From positions 794 through 21,309 of the forward strand of contig DPHE01000097.1 of assembly GCA_003521815.1 (NCBI GenBank): a stretch of 20,516 nt of DNA, written 5' to 3'. The notes beneath the pieces are model-generated. The model made no database searches. It was not told the DNA's origin and worked only from the letters and a program-made list of their open reading frames with translations. A program made the position numbers and the translations under genes. Source of the stretch: Colwellia sp. (lineage in GTDB: Bacteria > Pseudomonadota > Gammaproteobacteria > Enterobacterales > Alteromonadaceae). How positions within the stretch are numbered: the first letter of the stretch is position 1; the number at the start of each line of letters is the position of its first letter. This document shows positions 1 to 6,990 of this stretch, piece by piece.

Positions 1-713
1 CGTCTTGTTCTGCAATCCCTACGGATGAAGATACTAATGATTCTAGAGATCCACTAGAAATGATTAATAGGCCTTTTTGGACTTTTACTTGGGATTATGT
101 CGATAAATATGTTGCTAAACCCGCATCCGAGTTATATACCACTTACACCCCCCCATTTTTACGGACTGGCTTATACAATATGGCGCTTAATTTAAATGAG
201 CCGTCAAGTGCTATTAATAACCTTTTTCAGTTAAAATTTACTGATGCAGGAAAAAGTACTGGTCGATTTTTTTTAAATTCAACGGTAGGTTTGTTAGGTT
301 TTTATGATCCTGCGAGTGACTTTAACTGGTCGGGTGAACAGGAGGAGTTTGGTGAAGTGTTGGGTAGTTATGGTGTTGGTGATGGACCTTATCTTGTTAT
401 ACCGGCACTAGGGCCTAGCTCAGTTAGAGAAGAAGTGGGAGATTATGTTGATGGTTTATATTGGCCCTTAGCTATTATTGATTTTTGGCCAAATATGGTT
501 CGTTTAAGTATACTTGGTTTAGAAAAACGAGCGTCGATTCGTGATCAAGAACAGTTAGTTAATGAATCTACAGATTCTTACGAGTTTATTAAAAATGCTT
601 ATTTTCAGAATATGAACCATCATTTATATGATGGTAACCCACCTATCATTATTGACAAAGACCAAGAGGCTGAAATAGATGCCTTATTAGAGGAATTTGA
701 TGACATTGATTAA
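1..713 (+). CDS. mlaA: MlaA (VacJ) family outer-membrane lipoprotein, 5' end outside window
   Basis: MlaA sits in the outer membrane with a porin and removes mislocalised phospholipids from the outer leaflet, handing them to MlaC and the MlaFEDB transporter. The reading frame is open from the window edge, with the first full codon at base 3, so the ATG at 60 is internal. The frame begins Ser-Cys-Ser; the Cys at 6-8 is a plausible lipidation residue, with the rest of the signal peptide cut off. The family opening DPLEMINRPFWTFTWDYVDK follows at bases 51-110, in place of the usual DPLEGFNR. Also seen are RFFLNSTVGLLGFYD, GEVLGSYGVGDGPYLVIPALGPSS, a GDYVDG stretch and the late motif DSYEFIKNAYFQ, all in family order. 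About 237 residues are visible, close to the mature family length. A hairpin plus T-run follows, so it probably ends its own transcript. The family call is firm; only the N-terminus is missing. Confidence 0.93.
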   Translation, partial: SCSAIPTDEDTNDSRDPLEMINRPFWTFTWDYVDKYVAKPASELYTTYTPPFLRTGLYNMALNLNEPSSAINNLFQLKFTDAGKSTGRFFLNSTVGLLGFYDPASDFNWSGEQEEFGEVLGSYGVGDGPYLVIPALGPSSVREEVGDYVDGLYWPLAIIDFWPNMVRLSILGLEKRASIRDQEQLVNESTDSYEFIKNAYFQNMNHHLYDGNPPIIIDKDQEAEIDALLEEFDDID

Positions 714-763
714 TATAGTTGACTATATTCAAGCAAAGTTGATAAAAATGTACCGAAGTTAAG

Positions 764-793
764 CGCAATTTGCTAGAATTGCGTCAAATTTTT
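764..793 (+). terminator. Rho-independent terminator after mlaA
   Basis: A perfect 7-bp stem, CGCAATT (764-770) with AATTGCG (777-783), has a 6-nt loop and is followed by TCAAATTTTT. It lies 50 bases after the mlaA stop and 49 bases before ribH. It should separate mlaA from the ribH cluster, or let part of the transcription through. Confidence 0.6.
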
Positions 794-797
794 ACTC

Positions 798-820
798 ATG
801 TCAAATTTACGCTTTGACAT
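798..820. promoter_or_regulatory. Perfect inverted repeat just upstream of ribH
   Basis: ATGTCAAA (798-805) and TTTGACAT (813-820) are perfect 8-bp arms around a 7-nt spacer, ending 21 bases before the ribH start. No T-run follows, so it is not a typical terminator. It could be an operator for a dimeric regulator or a stem in the 5' leader. The regulator is unknown. Confidence 0.35.
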
Positions 821-841
821 CACTATTTTGGAAGTATTTAG

Positions 842-1306
842 ATGAATATCATTGAAGGTTCATTTGAGGCAAAAGGCAAGAAATTTGCTATTGTTGTGTC
901 ACGTTTTAATCACTTTATTGTTGATAGTTTATTAGACGGTGCTGTTGATGCACTTAAGCGTCACGGTAATGTTGCTGATGATGACATTACTATTGTGCGC
1001 GTTCCTGGCGCTTATGAGCTGCCATTGGCTGCAAAAAAAGTTGCGGCAAAAGGTGAGTATGACGCTATTATTGCTATTGGCGCTGTTATTAGAGGTGGCA
1101 CTCCTCATTTTGATTTCGTTGCGGGTGAGTGCAATAAAGGTTTAGCACAGGTGTGTTTGGAATCAGAAATTCCGGTTTCTTTTGGTGTGATTACCACCGA
1201 TTCTATAGAACAAGCTATTGAACGTGCGGGAACTAAAGCAGGTAACAAAGGTGCTGAAGCGGCTCTTGGTGCTTTAGAAATGGTTAACGTTTTAGCTCAA
1301 CTGTAG
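842..1306 (+). CDS. ribH: 6,7-dimethyl-8-ribityllumazine synthase
   Basis: This cytoplasmic enzyme joins 5-amino-6-ribitylamino-uracil with 3,4-dihydroxy-2-butanone 4-phosphate to give lumazine, the last precursor of riboflavin. The product is 154 residues, the usual length. Family signatures include the N-terminal FAIVVSRFNHFIVDSLLDGA, VPGAYELPLAAKK (residues 54-66), and IGAVIRGGTPHFDFVAGE, where His89 matches the catalytic histidine. The C-terminal GNKGAEAALGALEM also fits. It is the first gene of a tight + strand cluster with nusB, thiL and pgpA; the gap to nusB is 10 bases. RibH beside nusB is the common gammaproteobacterial order, but ribD, ribE and ribBA are not here, and the short upstream gap has no room for an FMN riboswitch. 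Confidence 0.97.
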   Translation: MNIIEGSFEAKGKKFAIVVSRFNHFIVDSLLDGAVDALKRHGNVADDDITIVRVPGAYELPLAAKKVAAKGEYDAIIAIGAVIRGGTPHFDFVAGECNKGLAQVCLESEIPVSFGVITTDSIEQAIERAGTKAGNKGAEAALGALEMVNVLAQL

Positions 1307-1316
1307 GATATTTATT

Positions 1317-1733
1317 GTGAAACCTTCACCTAGAAGAAAAGCACGTGAACTTGCGTTTCAAGCAGTTTTTTCATGGCAAATGAGTCAAAATTCAGTTAAC
1401 GATATTGAAGTTAATTTTATAACTGATAACAGTAAACGTCGATTTGATACGGAGTACTTTCAGCTATTACTTCGTGGTGTTACGAGTAATGTAAAAGAGT
1501 TAGACCTCACTATTTCTCCGTATGTTGATCGCCCGCTTGATGATATTGATCATGTTGAAAAAGCTATTTTACGTGTGGCTGTTTTTGAATTGAGAGATTG
1601 CCAAGATGTGCCTTATCGAGTGGTCATCAACGAGGCAATCGAATTAGCCAAGTTATTTGCAGCTGATGATAGCCATAAGTTTGTTAATGGTGTGTTAGAT
1701 AAAGCCGTCAAATTAATTCGTCCTCAAGATTAA
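1317..1733 (+). CDS. nusB: Transcription antitermination factor NusB
   Basis: NusB pairs with NusE (ribosomal protein S10) and binds boxA RNA, supporting antitermination in rRNA operons. The 138-residue all-helical protein shows the family opening RRKARELAFQAVFSWQMS (residues 6-23) and the C-terminal signature YRVVINEAIELAKLF, followed by SHKFVNGVLDKAVK. The start is GTG at 1317, preceded by an AGGA-like ribosome-binding site at about 1305-1309 that overlaps the ribH stop region, so the two genes are probably translated from one message. No better ATG lies upstream in frame. Confidence 0.97.
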   Translation: MKPSPRRKARELAFQAVFSWQMSQNSVNDIEVNFITDNSKRRFDTEYFQLLLRGVTSNVKELDLTISPYVDRPLDDIDHVEKAILRVAVFELRDCQDVPYRVVINEAIELAKLFAADDSHKFVNGVLDKAVKLIRPQD

Positions 1734-1753
1734 TATCAGCATATTGGCAGTAT

Positions 1754-2719
1754 ATGAAAGAATTTGAGCTGATAAAGCACTTTTTTACCCAGCAAGCAGT
1801 TAAAAGAAAAGATGTTCTACTCGGTATCGGTGATGATTGTGCTGTTGTTGCTAGTACCGAAAACCAAGATATTGTAGTGACAACAGACACGTTAGTGGCT
1901 GGGGTTCATTTTCCTTTAGAAACTTCACCTAGGGCTATTGGCCATAAAGCAGTAGCTGTTAACCTGTCTGATATAGCAGCCATGGGAGCTAAACCTAGCT
2001 GGTTGTCTCTTGCTATTACTTTACCCGAAGTAAATCAAAGTTGGCTTGCTGAATTCAGTTCAGGGGTGTTTGAATTATGTGAATATTATAATGTGCAGCT
2101 TATTGGTGGTGACACCACACAAGGCCCATTAAGTATTACCATCACAGCGCAAGGGCTAACACCTGAAGGAAAATATTTATCTCGTTCAGGTGCGAAAGCG
2201 GGGGACTGGCTTTATGTTACGGGTGACTTAGGTGACGCAGCCTTGGCGTTGCAACATTATAATAAGCAAGTTAGTGTTAATCGCGATTGGGTTGATAAAA
2301 TACAAGCTAAGTTAGATTACCCTAAGCCTCGTGTTTTAGCAGGTCAAACATTACGCGAATATGCGACTTCCGCGATTGATCTTTCAGATGGCTTACTTGC
2401 TGATTTAGGGCATATCTGCCAAGCATCTAATGTGGGTGCTAATATTGTTCTTAATGCAATTCCATTATCCGACATTATGCATGAAACCTTATTATTTGAT
2501 GATGCAGTTAAACTTGCCCTTAGTGGTGGAGATGATTACGAGTTATTATTTACGGTGTCTGATGATAACAAGGTGGGTATGGAAACGGCGTTATCTCATG
2601 TGGGTACGCCTGTGACATGTATAGGTCAAATAAATGCATCAAAAATCATTTCAACCACATTAAATAATAAACCGGTACCAATTAAAAGTGCCAGTTTTGA
2701 ACATTTTTCTAAAAAATAA
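1754..2719 (+). CDS. thiL: Thiamine-monophosphate kinase
   Basis: ThiL uses ATP to convert thiamine monophosphate into thiamine diphosphate, the active cofactor. It belongs to the PurM-like (AIR synthase) fold family. In its 321 residues I see GIGDDCAV (24-31), TTDTLVAGVHF (43-53), NLSDIAAMGA (70-79), GGDTTQGP (118-125), IDLSDGLLADLGH (208-220) and SGGDDYEL (257-264), the acidic motifs that hold metal and nucleotide. Length matches the family. It begins 20 bases after nusB and ends 23 bases before pgpA, consistent with one operon. The ribosome-binding site is weak, which suggests translation coupled to nusB. Confidence 0.96.
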   Translation: MKEFELIKHFFTQQAVKRKDVLLGIGDDCAVVASTENQDIVVTTDTLVAGVHFPLETSPRAIGHKAVAVNLSDIAAMGAKPSWLSLAITLPEVNQSWLAEFSSGVFELCEYYNVQLIGGDTTQGPLSITITAQGLTPEGKYLSRSGAKAGDWLYVTGDLGDAALALQHYNKQVSVNRDWVDKIQAKLDYPKPRVLAGQTLREYATSAIDLSDGLLADLGHICQASNVGANIVLNAIPLSDIMHETLLFDDAVKLALSGGDDYELLFTVSDDNKVGMETALSHVGTPVTCIGQINASKIISTTLNNKPVPIKSASFEHFSKK

Positions 2720-2742
2720 CCTAAGTGTTTTTCCCCTAATTT

Positions 2743-3222
2743 ATGAAACATACCGAGACTAAACCTGCTTTTGATTTAACACAACCTGTGCAATTTTTAG
2801 CCTTGGGGTTTGGTAGCGGTTTAGCACCGAAAGCGCCGGGTACATTTGGTACGTTAGCGGCTATACCTGTTTTTTTATTATTAACAATGTTAATGCCAAC
2901 GCCATTACCTTATGCCATTGCTGTGATGGTTATGGGTTTCGCGGGTATTTATATTTGTGGTAAAACTGCTGATAATGTGGGTGTTCACGATCATCCTGCT
3001 ATTGTATGGGACGAATTTGTTGGCTTTTTTATTACGATGTTTATGGTGCCTGTTAGTTGGCAATCGATTCTAGTGGGTTTTATACTTTTTAGAATATTTG
3101 ACATTTTAAAGCCTTGGCCTATTTCTTTTATTGATAAAAACATGACAGGGGGTTTAGGTATTATGTTTGATGATGTACTTGCCGGAATCTTTGCTTTAGG
3201 AATCATGCAGCTGATTTTTTAG
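2743..3222 (+). CDS. pgpA: Phosphatidylglycerophosphatase A
   Basis: PgpA is an inner-membrane phosphatase that removes phosphate from phosphatidylglycerol phosphate, completing phosphatidylglycerol synthesis. The 159-residue product has the PgpA signatures GLAPKAPGTFG (residues 26-36), HPAIVWDEFVGF (84-95), FRIFDILKPWP (116-126) and GGLGIMFDDVLAG (136-148), with hydrophobic segments at about 38-51, 57-72, 92-115 and 141-158. It is last in the ribH-nusB-thiL cluster, and thiL-pgpA adjacency is typical of gammaproteobacteria. A terminator hairpin begins 25 bases after the stop. Confidence 0.95.
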   Translation: MKHTETKPAFDLTQPVQFLALGFGSGLAPKAPGTFGTLAAIPVFLLLTMLMPTPLPYAIAVMVMGFAGIYICGKTADNVGVHDHPAIVWDEFVGFFITMFMVPVSWQSILVGFILFRIFDILKPWPISFIDKNMTGGLGIMFDDVLAGIFALGIMQLIF

Positions 3223-3246
3223 TTACTTTTTTATTTTTTTACTATT

Positions 3247-3272
3247 TATTGATGTCTATCAATAGTTTTTTC
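3247..3272 (+). terminator. Rho-independent terminator of the ribH-nusB-thiL-pgpA cluster
   Basis: TATTGAT (3247-3253) pairs with ATCAATA (3258-3264) across a GTCT loop, followed by G and a run of T. It sits directly after pgpA on the same strand. The stem is AT-rich and so fairly weak. Confidence 0.55.
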
Positions 3273-3312
3273 CTTTATTTTAAGCTATTTTAAAGTGTGA
3301 TGTAAAAAAAAA

Positions 3313-3395
3313 GCCCTAAAAGCTTGTTTTTTATTTTTCTACCCTCAGCTGTTTATTAGGGCCGAGAGTATTTGATTGAAATACTCTCATTTTTA
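3313..3395 (+). promoter_or_regulatory. Structured leader or small-RNA candidate upstream of hpf, ending in a terminator
   Basis: GCCCTAA (3313-3319) can pair with TTAGGGC (3356-3362), and inside it AGCT (3321-3324) with AGCT (3347-3350), closing a 50-nt domain. One base later comes a perfect 10-bp stem, GAGAGTATTT (3364-3373) with AAATACTCTC (3379-3388), loop GATTG, followed by ATTTTT. The second stem is a good + strand terminator, yet it lies 43 bases before the hpf start codon and about 140 bases after pgpA, which already has its own hairpin. It may be an attenuated hpf leader, the end of a short RNA, or a second pgpA terminator. No Rfam family is recognised. Confidence 0.45.
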
Positions 3396-3437
3396 ACTCA
3401 TCGTAATTGCTTAAAATAATTGTTAAAAGGAATACCT

Positions 3438-3794
3438 ATGAAAATAAATCTTTCTGGTCACCACGTAGAAGTTTCGGACTCAATTAGAGAACATATTGAA
3501 GAAAAATTCTCTAAAATAGCTAATCACTTTCCAACGTTAATCTCCTTAGACGTTATTATTTCAAAAGAACATCACGAGCATCAAGTTGAACTGACTACCA
3601 ATTATGAAGGTGGACGGATATCAGCTAAAGGTTCTGATAGTGTTATGTTTCCAGCTATTGCTAGCGCAGCTAAAAAACTTGATGCGGCACTGAAACACCG
3701 TAAGGGCCAATTAAAAGCAAATTTACATGATAAGCCAATAGGTACAGCCCCAGAAATTGCCCATGAAAAAGTACAAGAGATGAATTTAGGATAG
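3438..3794 (+). CDS. hpf: Ribosome hibernation-promoting factor (HPF/RaiA family)
   Basis: HPF-family proteins bind the 30S subunit near the tRNA and mRNA channel in stationary phase or stress and keep ribosomes inactive, often as 100S dimers. The 118-residue product matches the short HPF/YfiA form: MKINLSGHHVEVSDSIREHI at the N-terminus, KFSKIANHFPTLISLDVIIS, and the late KKLDAALKHRKGQLK. It lacks the long-form C-terminal dimerisation domain. I chose the ATG at 3438 over an in-frame TTG at 3420 because AAAGGA (3426-3431) lies 6 bases before it and because family members start at this point. It is monocistronic, with a terminator-like stem upstream and a terminator downstream. RpoN, next to hpf in E. 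coli, is not in this window. HPF and RaiA are hard to tell apart by eye. Confidence 0.92.
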   Translation: MKINLSGHHVEVSDSIREHIEEKFSKIANHFPTLISLDVIISKEHHEHQVELTTNYEGGRISAKGSDSVMFPAIASAAKKLDAALKHRKGQLKANLHDKPIGTAPEIAHEKVQEMNLG

Positions 3795-3824
3795 ACATTA
3801 AAACCCATTAATTTCATTTGAAAG

Positions 3825-3852
3825 CTGTGATTATTATTCACAGTTTTTTTTT
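3825..3852 (+). terminator. Rho-independent terminator of hpf
   Basis: CTGTGA (3825-3830) pairs with TCACAG (3838-3843) across a 7-nt AT loop, followed by nine T. It lies 30 bases after the hpf stop, in the right orientation. Confidence 0.8.
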
Positions 3853-3909
3853 GTCCTGGGTTAATGCTGTCTCTACTTAAGCGAAACCAAGATCTACGTT
3901 ACTAAGATG

Positions 3910-5055
3910 CTAATATTCTACCCAGTCAGCATACTGTTTATGCTTCCCTAAAGCCGCCTGACTGCCTTTTAGTGAAAAACCATACCCACATAAAGAAAAA
4001 CTACCACGAAATGCTAGTGTTTGAATTAGGGCTTTACTGTCAAGTGGTGAGAAGCTAGCAAAGTAATTATTGTAAATGCCATTACCCACAGTGGTGTTTT
4101 TTTCTACTTGTACCGTTAAAGTTCGAATAGGATTACCTTTATTAAAACTAATCTGTTGGCAACTCTCTTCTCCTTGTGCTCTGTATTGCGACCATAATAA
4201 AGGAGTGTTTACTTCATCCGCTTGCCAGTTAATGATAATGCCTTGGTGTGGAGATAAAAAGAGTGAAAAATCATCAGGCATAGCCAATGGATGTTTTCTC
4301 TCAATAATGTTTTGAGTGATCTCAACTAACTTACCCGACTCTGTTATTGTTTGTGATTGCTCATTGTTCGATAAATATTCCATAAACCCAGATGTAAAAA
4401 CACTGACTAACGTTATTGTTAATATTATTCCTATGGCAAGCTGTAACCTTCTATTATTTACTAGCTTTAAACGAATTATTTCCCCTACATCTATTTTGTG
4501 CTCATTCTTATCATACGGGGATGTTGTTTTGTGTGTTGGCAACACCGCTTGTTTATTGTTATTAAGGTTTATTGACATATCGCCCACTAATGTTGGCTCA
4601 ATACGGTATTTGGCTTGTTTTTCTTGGTGTGTGACTTGCTGATATTCGGTCATATCAACAGGACCAAAATAGCCAAGCACATAATGTAGAGGCTCTTTTT
4701 TGTTGTTGATAACACTCGGGTAAGTTAATAATACCGCTAAGCAGAGGGCAGAAATAATAAGTAAGTAATAACTGCTGCTTTGCTCTGAAAATATAATAAT
4801 TAAGGCGGTTAGGACAAAGAGTATATTAGGTAAAAATAGCCATTTTTTATTGAGTTTCGCATCTTTAAGTCTGCGTAAACTAGTAAAAGTAAGTATTGGA
4901 GTAAAGAGTGCTAACATTGTAATAGAAATAAACACTTTACCAGTGAAAGTAGATGTTAACATAATAAAAAGCACATAAACTACACTACAAATAGCAAAAA
5001 AACGGGTTCTATTATCAACCCCTTGCAAACAAAAAAGTGACTTTAAAAACTGCAC
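3910..5055 (-). CDS. Uncharacterised membrane protein with a DUF805-like N-terminal region
   Basis: I do not recognise a function. The 381-residue product has four hydrophobic segments near residues 19-36, 41-58, 72-89 and 95-112, a polar stretch at about 115-200, one more membrane segment at about 206-224, and a C-terminal region of some 155 residues that is probably periplasmic. The motif LRRLKDAKLNKKW (59-71) between the second and third segments resembles the conserved RRLHD...W of DUF805 proteins, so a DUF805-derived N-terminus is my inference. The last part has two cysteines (ESCQQ and SLCGY) that could form a disulfide. The start is GTG at 5055, with GGGAGG just upstream and no in-frame ATG nearby. 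It follows the DUF3301 gene by 112 bases and may be transcribed separately. Confidence 0.75.
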   Translation of the reverse strand: MQFLKSLFCLQGVDNRTRFFAICSVVYVLFIMLTSTFTGKVFISITMLALFTPILTFTSLRRLKDAKLNKKWLFLPNILFVLTALIIIFSEQSSSYYLLIISALCLAVLLTYPSVINNKKEPLHYVLGYFGPVDMTEYQQVTHQEKQAKYRIEPTLVGDMSINLNNNKQAVLPTHKTTSPYDKNEHKIDVGEIIRLKLVNNRRLQLAIGIILTITLVSVFTSGFMEYLSNNEQSQTITESGKLVEITQNIIERKHPLAMPDDFSLFLSPHQGIIINWQADEVNTPLLWSQYRAQGEESCQQISFNKGNPIRTLTVQVEKNTTVGNGIYNNYFASFSPLDSKALIQTLAFRGSFSLCGYGFSLKGSQAALGKHKQYADWVEY

Positions 5056-5155
5056 CGTGCCTCCCTAGGAAAATAGATAAAAAGTAAAAATTCAGATAAT
5101 AAGTCGTTATTCACCACATATTATCTTCATGTTGTCTGATTCAAAGTTCTTATAT

Positions 5156-5171
5156 TTAACTATATAGTTAA
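5156..5171. repeat. 16-bp perfect AT-rich palindrome at the DUF3301 stop codon
   Basis: TTAACTATATAGTTAA is a perfect palindrome overlapping the stop codon of the DUF3301 gene. There is no T-run on the - strand side that would make it a terminator. It may be chance in AT-rich DNA. Confidence 0.25.
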
Positions 5172-5470
5172 TGTACGCGATAGGGTGGAACATCAACACT
5201 ACCTAATTTTAAACCATACAAACTTAAAATAGCATTGTTGCTAGACTCGCCGTCACCACTAAACTCAACATCGAATAAGCTCAGCCACACTAAACCGTGA
5301 TTTTTGTTTAAGGTTAATCGGCTTGACTGTCTAGCGATAGCTATAAATTGTAACTGACTTTGTTCACAGTATTTTTTAGCGTGTACGCGTGCGGCTTCAG
5401 ATACTTTTCTCAAGTAAATAAAATACCAAAAAATCAAACAAACAAATAATAAATAATAGATATTTTCCAT
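5168..5470 (-). CDS. DUF3301 family small membrane-anchored protein
   Basis: The 100-residue product starts with one hydrophobic segment (residues 4-20), then RKVSEAARVHAKKYCEQSQLQF and a polar domain containing SSRLTLNKNHGLVWLSLFDVEFSGDG. This is the layout of DUF3301 proteins of Vibrio, Shewanella and relatives: an N-terminal anchor, a basic helix with a cysteine, then a short beta-rich domain. The function is unknown. It lies 14 bases after the DUF3549 gene on the same strand with AAGGTC as a likely ribosome-binding site, so the two are probably co-transcribed. The family assignment is from memory of the pattern. Confidence 0.75.
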   Translation of the reverse strand: MENIYYLLFVCLIFWYFIYLRKVSEAARVHAKKYCEQSQLQFIAIARQSSRLTLNKNHGLVWLSLFDVEFSGDGESSNNAILSLYGLKLGSVDVPPYRVH

Positions 5471-5484
5471 GGACGATTTTGACC

Positions 5485-6537
5485 TTAATTAAATAACTGT
5501 CCTATTGCTTTTGATAATGAATCACTTCGCTCAGGGGCGCGCATACACTCAAAAACAATGGGGCGAATGGTTGGTATTGATACAAGGTCTTTAAAAATAC
5601 TATTAAATAGCGGCTGATCATTTGCTGAAATTAAGTGTTCAAAAAATGCCATTAATTGTTCTCTATTGGCAAGTGCTAGCCAGCAACGACTTGAAAGGGT
5701 TATCAATAGTTCACTTGCGACATGTTGTTGCTGCAATAATTCACACACTAACTTTTGTACATATACATGCTGAGAATTACTCGCTAAACTACGCAATAAA
5801 TTTTGTTGTAACGTAATGTTAATATCGGTTTGCGGAGTAGATCTAAGTTCTTCTTTGAATAAATATAATAATGCATTTATTAAGTCGACAGAAAAAATTT
5901 CATTCTCTAGTGCACCACACAGTGGTAATAGCACCTCAGTAGGAAGGTGTGGGAGTGCGTTAACTAAAAATTGGCTATTTTTTTCTTTAGATGTTTCTTC
6001 CCTTATGCGTACTGCAAAGTCAGTAATCCCTTGTACACCAACGGCTTGCCAATTATCCCAACCATTATCTCCAGTAATATAACTGACAAAGGGTGATAAA
6101 TATTCGCTTGGTGCTTGTTTTAATTCAAACTTTATTTTGCTATTTAGCGCGGCTAATTTGTATTGTGCCGGTGTATATAAATAAGGGTTGGCTTTTAATA
6201 ATTCTTCTTGTTCTTTATCGACACTTTGGGTTAAGTCTTCACCTAGTGCCTCAACAATAATTGCAATAAAGTGATTTCTTGCTCCTTGATTGAGTAAACC
6301 CCGCTCATCAAGTGGTAATTTTAATAACCATAAAAAGGGTTGAGAAGGTTTATTCTGCCAAAAAACAATGGCAATACAGGCATGACCTTGTGATGGTGTA
6401 GGGTAGGGCATTTGGTTTAATTCGATTTTTTCAAAGTGTTCCTTTGATATTTTTTCTATTTTTCTGCCTATATCATAAATACGAAACTGAGAATTTGACG
6501 TGTGTAAAAGTTGTGAGATAGTATCGATAGTATTCAT
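5485..6537 (-). CDS. DUF3549 family protein
   Basis: This 350-residue soluble protein has no signal peptide or membrane segment. It opens with MNTIDTISQLLHTSNSQF, then RIYDIGRKIEKISKEHFEKI, and CIAIVFWQNKPSQPFLWLLK followed by LPLDERGLL, which fits the DUF3549 family of gammaproteobacteria. The second half is leucine-rich and helical (LVNALPHLPTEVLLPLCGAL, LLRSLASNSQHVYVQKLVCE), suggesting helical repeats as in HEAT-like scaffolds; that is inference. The function is unknown. It is divergent from yqcC-truC across 111 bases and followed closely by the DUF3301 gene. As far as I recall, this arrangement beside truC is shared by Vibrio and Shewanella relatives. Confidence 0.82.
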   Translation of the reverse strand: MNTIDTISQLLHTSNSQFRIYDIGRKIEKISKEHFEKIELNQMPYPTPSQGHACIAIVFWQNKPSQPFLWLLKLPLDERGLLNQGARNHFIAIIVEALGEDLTQSVDKEQEELLKANPYLYTPAQYKLAALNSKIKFELKQAPSEYLSPFVSYITGDNGWDNWQAVGVQGITDFAVRIREETSKEKNSQFLVNALPHLPTEVLLPLCGALENEIFSVDLINALLYLFKEELRSTPQTDINITLQQNLLRSLASNSQHVYVQKLVCELLQQQHVASELLITLSSRCWLALANREQLMAFFEHLISANDQPLFNSIFKDLVSIPTIRPIVFECMRAPERSDSLSKAIGQLFN

Positions 6538-6648
6538 AGGTGCGTTAAACTGTTGAAGCCTTGTAGGAAAATAAATAGGGGGATTGTGTTAAGTTACCAT
6601 TATAAGGATAATAGTGCCATCTAGCAAAATAAACCTAACTCAGATCAC

Positions 6649-6990
6649 ATGAGACTATCTAAAGCACAGCAAACATTGATATTACTAACTCAATTAATCC
6701 AAGAATTAAAGGCGGTAACTTTGTGGCAAAAGCGTCGACCTAATCCATGTAAAATAGCAAGTACATTGCCTTTTCATTATGACACCTTAACTTTTGCACA
6801 ATGGTTGCAGTTTGTTTTTATTGAACGTATGACTCTAATAATTGACAAAAAAAAGCCTTTACCAGGTGAAATTTTACTATTACCCATGGCAGAAGAATCC
6901 TTTAAAATTTTTGGTAGTAAAGCAAATAAGCTTCTGGATATTATTGGCCAACTTGATGATTTACTTTCGGGAAAAATTTTTGATGACTGA
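6649..6990 (+). CDS. yqcC: YqcC family protein
   Basis: The 113-residue product matches E. coli YqcC, a small all-helical protein of unknown function. Visible signatures are the TLWQKRRPNP region, LPFHYDTLTFAQWLQFVFIE (YqcC has FFMDTMEPLEWLQWVLI), RMTLIIDKKKPLPGEILLLP, and a final LDDLLSG. Its end overlaps the truC start by 8 bases, so the two are translationally coupled, and truC-yqcC adjacency is also found in E. coli. A tie to tRNA or RNA modification is only guilt by association. The ribosome-binding site is weak. Confidence 0.9.
   Translation: MRLSKAQQTLILLTQLIQELKAVTLWQKRRPNPCKIASTLPFHYDTLTFAQWLQFVFIERMTLIIDKKKPLPGEILLLPMAEESFKIFGSKANKLLDIIGQLDDLLSGKIFDD

Noticed and set aside
60..62. 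ATG 60 as the mlaA start
   Set aside because: The conserved DPLE motif and a probable lipobox cysteine lie upstream in the same open frame.
712..729. AATATAGT / ACTATATT hairpin at the mlaA stop
   Set aside because: All-AT weak stem with a 2-nt loop and no T-run; the hairpin at 764-793 is a better terminator.
714..841. FMN riboswitch before ribH
   Set aside because: The gap is too short and is filled by a terminator and a simple inverted repeat; none of the conserved riboswitch elements are visible.
3420..3437. TTG start for hpf
   Set aside because: The ribosome-binding site AAAGGA would lie inside the coding sequence; ATG 3438 has ideal spacing and matches the family N-terminus.
6842..6982. 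Upstream extension of the truC frame
   Set aside because: It overlaps yqcC in another frame and the sequence does not resemble any RluA-family N-terminus; ATG 6983 gives the family length.
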